A stretch of 64,000 nucleotides of DNA from Prevotella sp. tc2-28 (GTDB taxonomy: Bacteria; Bacteroidota; Bacteroidia; Bacteroidales; Bacteroidaceae): positions 1 through 64,000 of the forward strand of contig NZ_FNRE01000011.1 of NCBI RefSeq assembly GCF_900107705.1, in the 5' to 3' direction. Below the pieces are notes generated by a model. The model had not been told where the DNA came from. It searched no databases and saw only the letters and a list, made by a program, of their open reading frames with translations. The position numbers and the translations under genes are program-made. Within the stretch, counting starts at the first letter, position 1, and each line of letters opens with the position of its first letter. This document shows positions 61,466 through 64,000 of this stretch, one piece after another.

Positions 61466-62443
61466 TTAGTCCCAATAGTCCAGCGTACGCTTCTGTAAAA
61501 CGGTGGTATGTTGGCTTTGTTGACCTTTCTCCCAATAGGAGAGGGCGAGTGAATTGCTTGTCCAGTTACCATTGTCGTCACGAGTTAGGTAATTGTTGTG
61601 CATGGTAATGGTCATGATGCACTCCTTGTTCTTGTCGTACACCTTCTGATACTGAGTAGCAATGTCTCCCTCCTCGTTGTAATTATATTCGTTGATATAA
61701 CTGATACCAGCTTCCGTGTTGGTCAAGGTGCGACGTTTTAGCCGATAGGCTTCATCGTATTCATATTGCACGGTGCTGTGTCCTGTTCGTTCCTTCATCT
61801 GAGCACTGATGAGGTAGCCGTAACGGTCATATTTCCGCTGACTGAGGTCTTGGTTATCTAACTGTCCATCTTTGTGGAAATGGAGGAATTGTTCCTCTGC
61901 AACAGCATTCTCCGTCACAACTTCCTGTACGTTTCCGTGAAAGCCAATGCTCAGTGCATCCTTATAGTATGGTGCATCAGGGAGATAGGTGATTCGAATC
62001 TCGCGTGATCCGTTGAAGTTGTGGGCAATAGCCAATTTAACGCTACCAAAGTTGTCCATAAAGAAATAGGAGTCGTCGCGTTGGGTGTATTCACCATGAT
62101 CTTTTTGTAGTTTGTAGAGGAAATATTGGATGTTCTTCGTCAGCATGGCTTCAGTACCATAAGGACCGATGGTCACGTAGGCAGAAGTAACCAAGTTGGT
62201 TTCCGAATTTTTGCTGACCAGAAGTTTGGCCCGGATGCCATAGAAATTGCCACGGAAATAGATGTCCTCACCATCGTCTGATTGTCCCCACTCAGAGAAC
62301 CCGTTTTCTGTAAGTTGTTGGCGGACACTATCGACAGGCCCTTCAAAGGCCATACCCATCAGGGATAGGCAGCGCGGATCATTGGCTGCATGAAGGTATA
62401 ATACTTCTAGAAAAAATGCAGTCAAAAGGATATATCGTTTCAT
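61466..62443 (-). CDS. Secreted protein of unknown function
   Basis: A 325-residue exported protein. Signal peptide MKRYILLTAFFLEVLYLHA. No known domain was recognised in the first 180 residues, which include GPVDSVRQQLTENGFSEW and YFRGNFYGIRAKLLVS. The last third has YD-like segments (YDRYGYLISAQMKE, YEYDEAYRLKRRTLTN, YNYNEEGDIATQYQ) as in RHS/YD repeat proteins. It shares a transcript with SemiSWEET and GH43, and its promoter box is at 62463-62470. Confidence 0.75.
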   Translation of the reverse strand: MKRYILLTAFFLEVLYLHAANDPRCLSLMGMAFEGPVDSVRQQLTENGFSEWGQSDDGEDIYFRGNFYGIRAKLLVSKNSETNLVTSAYVTIGPYGTEAMLTKNIQYFLYKLQKDHGEYTQRDDSYFFMDNFGSVKLAIAHNFNGSREIRITYLPDAPYYKDALSIGFHGNVQEVVTENAVAEEQFLHFHKDGQLDNQDLSQRKYDRYGYLISAQMKERTGHSTVQYEYDEAYRLKRRTLTNTEAGISYINEYNYNEEGDIATQYQKVYDKNKECIMTITMHNNYLTRDDNGNWTSNSLALSYWEKGQQSQHTTVLQKRTLDYWD

Positions 62444-62462
62444 TTTATACGTTTTCACACTG

Positions 62463-62470
62463 CAAAGATA
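62463..62470 (-). promoter_or_regulatory. -7 box for the GH43 operon
   Basis: TATCTTTG on the minus strand, 19 bases before ATG 62443. The -33 region overlaps that of the divergent FAH gene. Confidence 0.6.
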
Positions 62471-62492
62471 CGATTTTTCATTCAAAAATAGC

Positions 62493-62500
62493 TACCTTTG
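62493..62500 (+). promoter_or_regulatory. -7 box for the FAH-porU pair
   Basis: TACCTTTG, 19 bases before ATG 62520; back to back with the minus-strand box 22 bases away. Confidence 0.6.
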
Positions 62501-62519
62501 CGACAAAAATCAATAGAAT

Positions 62520-63137
62520 ATGAAAATATTTGCAGTAGGAATGAATTATATCCAGCACAATAAAGAACTGGATGGTGCGTTATATAAACCAGAGCAACCC
62601 GTCATTTTCACCAAGGCGGATTCGGCATTGTTGAAGGATCATAAACCTTTCTTCATTCCCGATTGGAGCCAACAGGTGGATTATGAGACAGAATTGGTGG
62701 TGCGTATCTGCCGATTGGGAAAGAGCATACCTGAGCGATTTGCTCATCGCTACTATGATGCAGTGACTGTAGGTATAGACTTTACGGCACGCGACTGGCA
62801 GCGAAAGGCTCGTCAGGAGGGACATCCTTGGGAGATTTGCAAGGGATTTGACGGATCGGCAGTCATCGGTGAATGGGTGGAAAAAGAGAAACTGAGAGAC
62901 ATCCAGACACTACACTTCCATCTGGACATCAATGGGCAAACGGTACAAGAGGGCTGTGCAAGCGACATGCTTTATAAAGTAGATGAACTCATCAGCTACA
63001 TTTCACAGTTCTTCACGTTAAAGACGGGCGATTTGCTTTTTACCGGGACACCGGTAGGTGTAGGTCCAGTACACATCGATGACCATCTGGAAGGATGGTT
63101 GGAAGATCGGAAAGTGCTGGAGTTTAATTGTAAATAA
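62520..63137 (+). CDS. Fumarylacetoacetate hydrolase family protein
   Basis: A 205-residue enzyme of the FAH fold, which cleaves or decarboxylates beta-keto or 2-oxo acids with a metal ion. The metal-binding Glu pair is in VDYETELVVRI, and the C-terminal GDLLFTGTPVGVGPV is the family hallmark. It is the compact single-domain form. Physiological substrate is not known. Its TAA overlaps the porU ATG by one base. Confidence 0.9.
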   Translation: MKIFAVGMNYIQHNKELDGALYKPEQPVIFTKADSALLKDHKPFFIPDWSQQVDYETELVVRICRLGKSIPERFAHRYYDAVTVGIDFTARDWQRKARQEGHPWEICKGFDGSAVIGEWVEKEKLRDIQTLHFHLDINGQTVQEGCASDMLYKVDELISYISQFFTLKTGDLLFTGTPVGVGPVHIDDHLEGWLEDRKVLEFNCK

Positions 63138-64000
63138 TGCATTTGGAAAAAAAAAGGTTTATACTTTGCACAGCATTGTGGGCATGCTGCCTGATGGTAA
63201 GCGCCCAGCGATTTTTCAATCTGACCGCTCAGGAGGTTAGGATAGACTCTTTATTGCCAGTATTTACCTATGCTTATCCTATTGGTCCTCGCTATGCTGA
63301 CTCGATTTATACAGTAAGCATTGAATATCCTGAGTTTATCCCGATGAGTGATGCTGATGTTAAGAGTTACCATGAGATAAGTGGAGAGACGTTGAAGGCG
63401 ATGCCTGACGTGCAGCAGCACATCGCTGTTTCGCGGAAGCAGGGCGCATTGTATGTCTCGTTCGTACCGCTTGTCTGTCGTAACGGACAATATCTGAAAC
63501 TAGTTAGTTTCATGCTTGACATCAAGAGTCGGGAAAAGGTGCGTCTCCGCCGTGCTTCTTCGGCAGCAGAGCGTTATGCGGATAATTCCGTTCTAAGACA
63601 TGGGACATGGATTAAAATCAGTATTCCGCAGACCGGAATCTATCAGTTGACAGAAGAACTGGTCAAGAAAGCTGGACTCACCAGTCTTGACAATGTCAGA
63701 ATATATGGTTATGGTGGCGGATTGCAACCAGAGAAACTGACTGCTGATTATCTGATGGAAACTGACGATTTGCAACAACTGCCTACCTGCCGTGTGGACG
63801 GCAGAAAGTTTTTCTATGGTATTGGTCCCGTTACCTGGGATGAGTCCTTTCAACGTGTACGTAATCCTTATTCTAACTATGGTTATTACTTCTTGACGGA
63901 GAATGATGAAGAAGACTATGTTATTGATAAGGATACTTTCCTTCAACAGTTCTATCCCTTGGCTGATGACTACTGCTCACTCTATGAGGTAGATGACTTT
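63137..64000 (+). CDS. porU: Type IX secretion C-terminal signal peptidase PorU, N-terminal part
   Basis: The frame starts at ATG 63137 and stays open for 288 codons to the window end, so the gene is cut off. A signal peptide (about residues 1-23, ending VSAQ) is followed by a propeptide-like region and the PorU-like segment HGTWIKISIPQTGIYQLTEELV, then VRIYGYGGG. PorU removes the C-terminal sorting domain of type IX cargo on the cell surface and attaches it to A-LPS. The catalytic gingipain-like domain would lie beyond the window. Coupling to the FAH gene is by a 1-base overlap. Confidence 0.85.
   Translation, partial: MHLEKKRFILCTALWACCLMVSAQRFFNLTAQEVRIDSLLPVFTYAYPIGPRYADSIYTVSIEYPEFIPMSDADVKSYHEISGETLKAMPDVQQHIAVSRKQGALYVSFVPLVCRNGQYLKLVSFMLDIKSREKVRLRRASSAAERYADNSVLRHGTWIKISIPQTGIYQLTEELVKKAGLTSLDNVRIYGYGGGLQPEKLTADYLMETDDLQQLPTCRVDGRKFFYGIGPVTWDESFQRVRNPYSNYGYYFLTENDEEDYVIDKDTFLQQFYPLADDYCSLYEVDDF

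Noticed and set aside
1..64000. CRISPR array or defence island
   Set aside because: No regular repeat-spacer pattern and no cas, restriction-modification or toxin-antitoxin genes were seen.

Overview
This window looks like a chromosomal segment of a Bacteroidales bacterium, most likely Prevotella or a close Prevotellaceae relative from a gut or rumen. Three things suggest this. Promoters follow the Bacteroidetes pattern (TTTG, about 20 bases, TAnnTTTG), and Shine-Dalgarno sequences are mostly absent. The gene set has family hallmarks: PorU of type IX secretion, DUF3822-rsmD, and parA-parB-DUF5683-transglycosylase-rel. Secreted plant-polysaccharide enzymes (CE7, CE8, GH5, GH43, a feruloyl-esterase-like domain) are scattered among housekeeping genes. 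The genus is inferred; there is no rRNA in the window to confirm it.

Layout. 1-990: truncated IS3-family element, tRNA-Leu(TAA), and a long palindrome built from TGTTGCAG octamers. 0.99-6.6 kb: 2-hydroxyacid dehydrogenase, a thioredoxin-fold lipoprotein without its cysteines, glutamate synthase small subunit, AsmA-like protein. 6.6-11.7 kb: comM, CE7 acetyl esterase, HAD hydrolase, short comEC. 11.7-14.9 kb: rplM-rpsI and rpsB-tsf with structured leaders. 14.9-18.3 kb: thioredoxin/esterase fusion, BASS transporter, CDF exporter. 18.3-24.8 kb: etfB-etfA-small membrane protein-acyl-CoA dehydrogenase-alaS. 24.9-27 kb: two secreted proteins of unknown role and a MerR regulator. 27-37.2 kb: parA-parB-DUF5683-transglycosylase-rel, then pectinesterase and a tricorn-like protease on the same strand. 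37.3-39.6 kb: RecD-like helicase, then about 700 bp crowded with inverted repeats, G-quadruplex motifs and a collapsed IS end pair. 39.5-42.4 kb: a predicted 28-residue microprotein, DUF3822, rsmD and convergent cardiolipin synthase. 42.4-48.6 kb: rsfS-ftsH-cdsA-GH5-dnaG. 48.8-53.8 kb: tRNA-Gln(CTG), DUF349 protein, corA with a structured leader, rmuC, phosphopantetheinyl transferase. 53.8-59.7 kb: ypfJ-surE-lpxB-DUF5020, cytidylate-kinase-like, mutY, purN. 59.6-62.4 kb: GH43, SemiSWEET and an unknown secreted protein as one operon. 62.5-64 kb: FAH-family hydrolase and the start of porU, cut by the window edge.

Most genes are core functions: translation, envelope lipid synthesis, (p)ppGpp control, segregation and repair. 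The unusual material is concentrated in the two repeat-rich gaps (0.5-0.95 kb and 38.8-39.4 kb), in small or unassigned genes inside conserved operons, and in candidate RNA leaders in front of rplM, rpsB and corA. I see no CRISPR array, prophage or defence island, and no obvious previously undescribed multi-gene system. The palindromic repeat elements are the best candidates for something undescribed.
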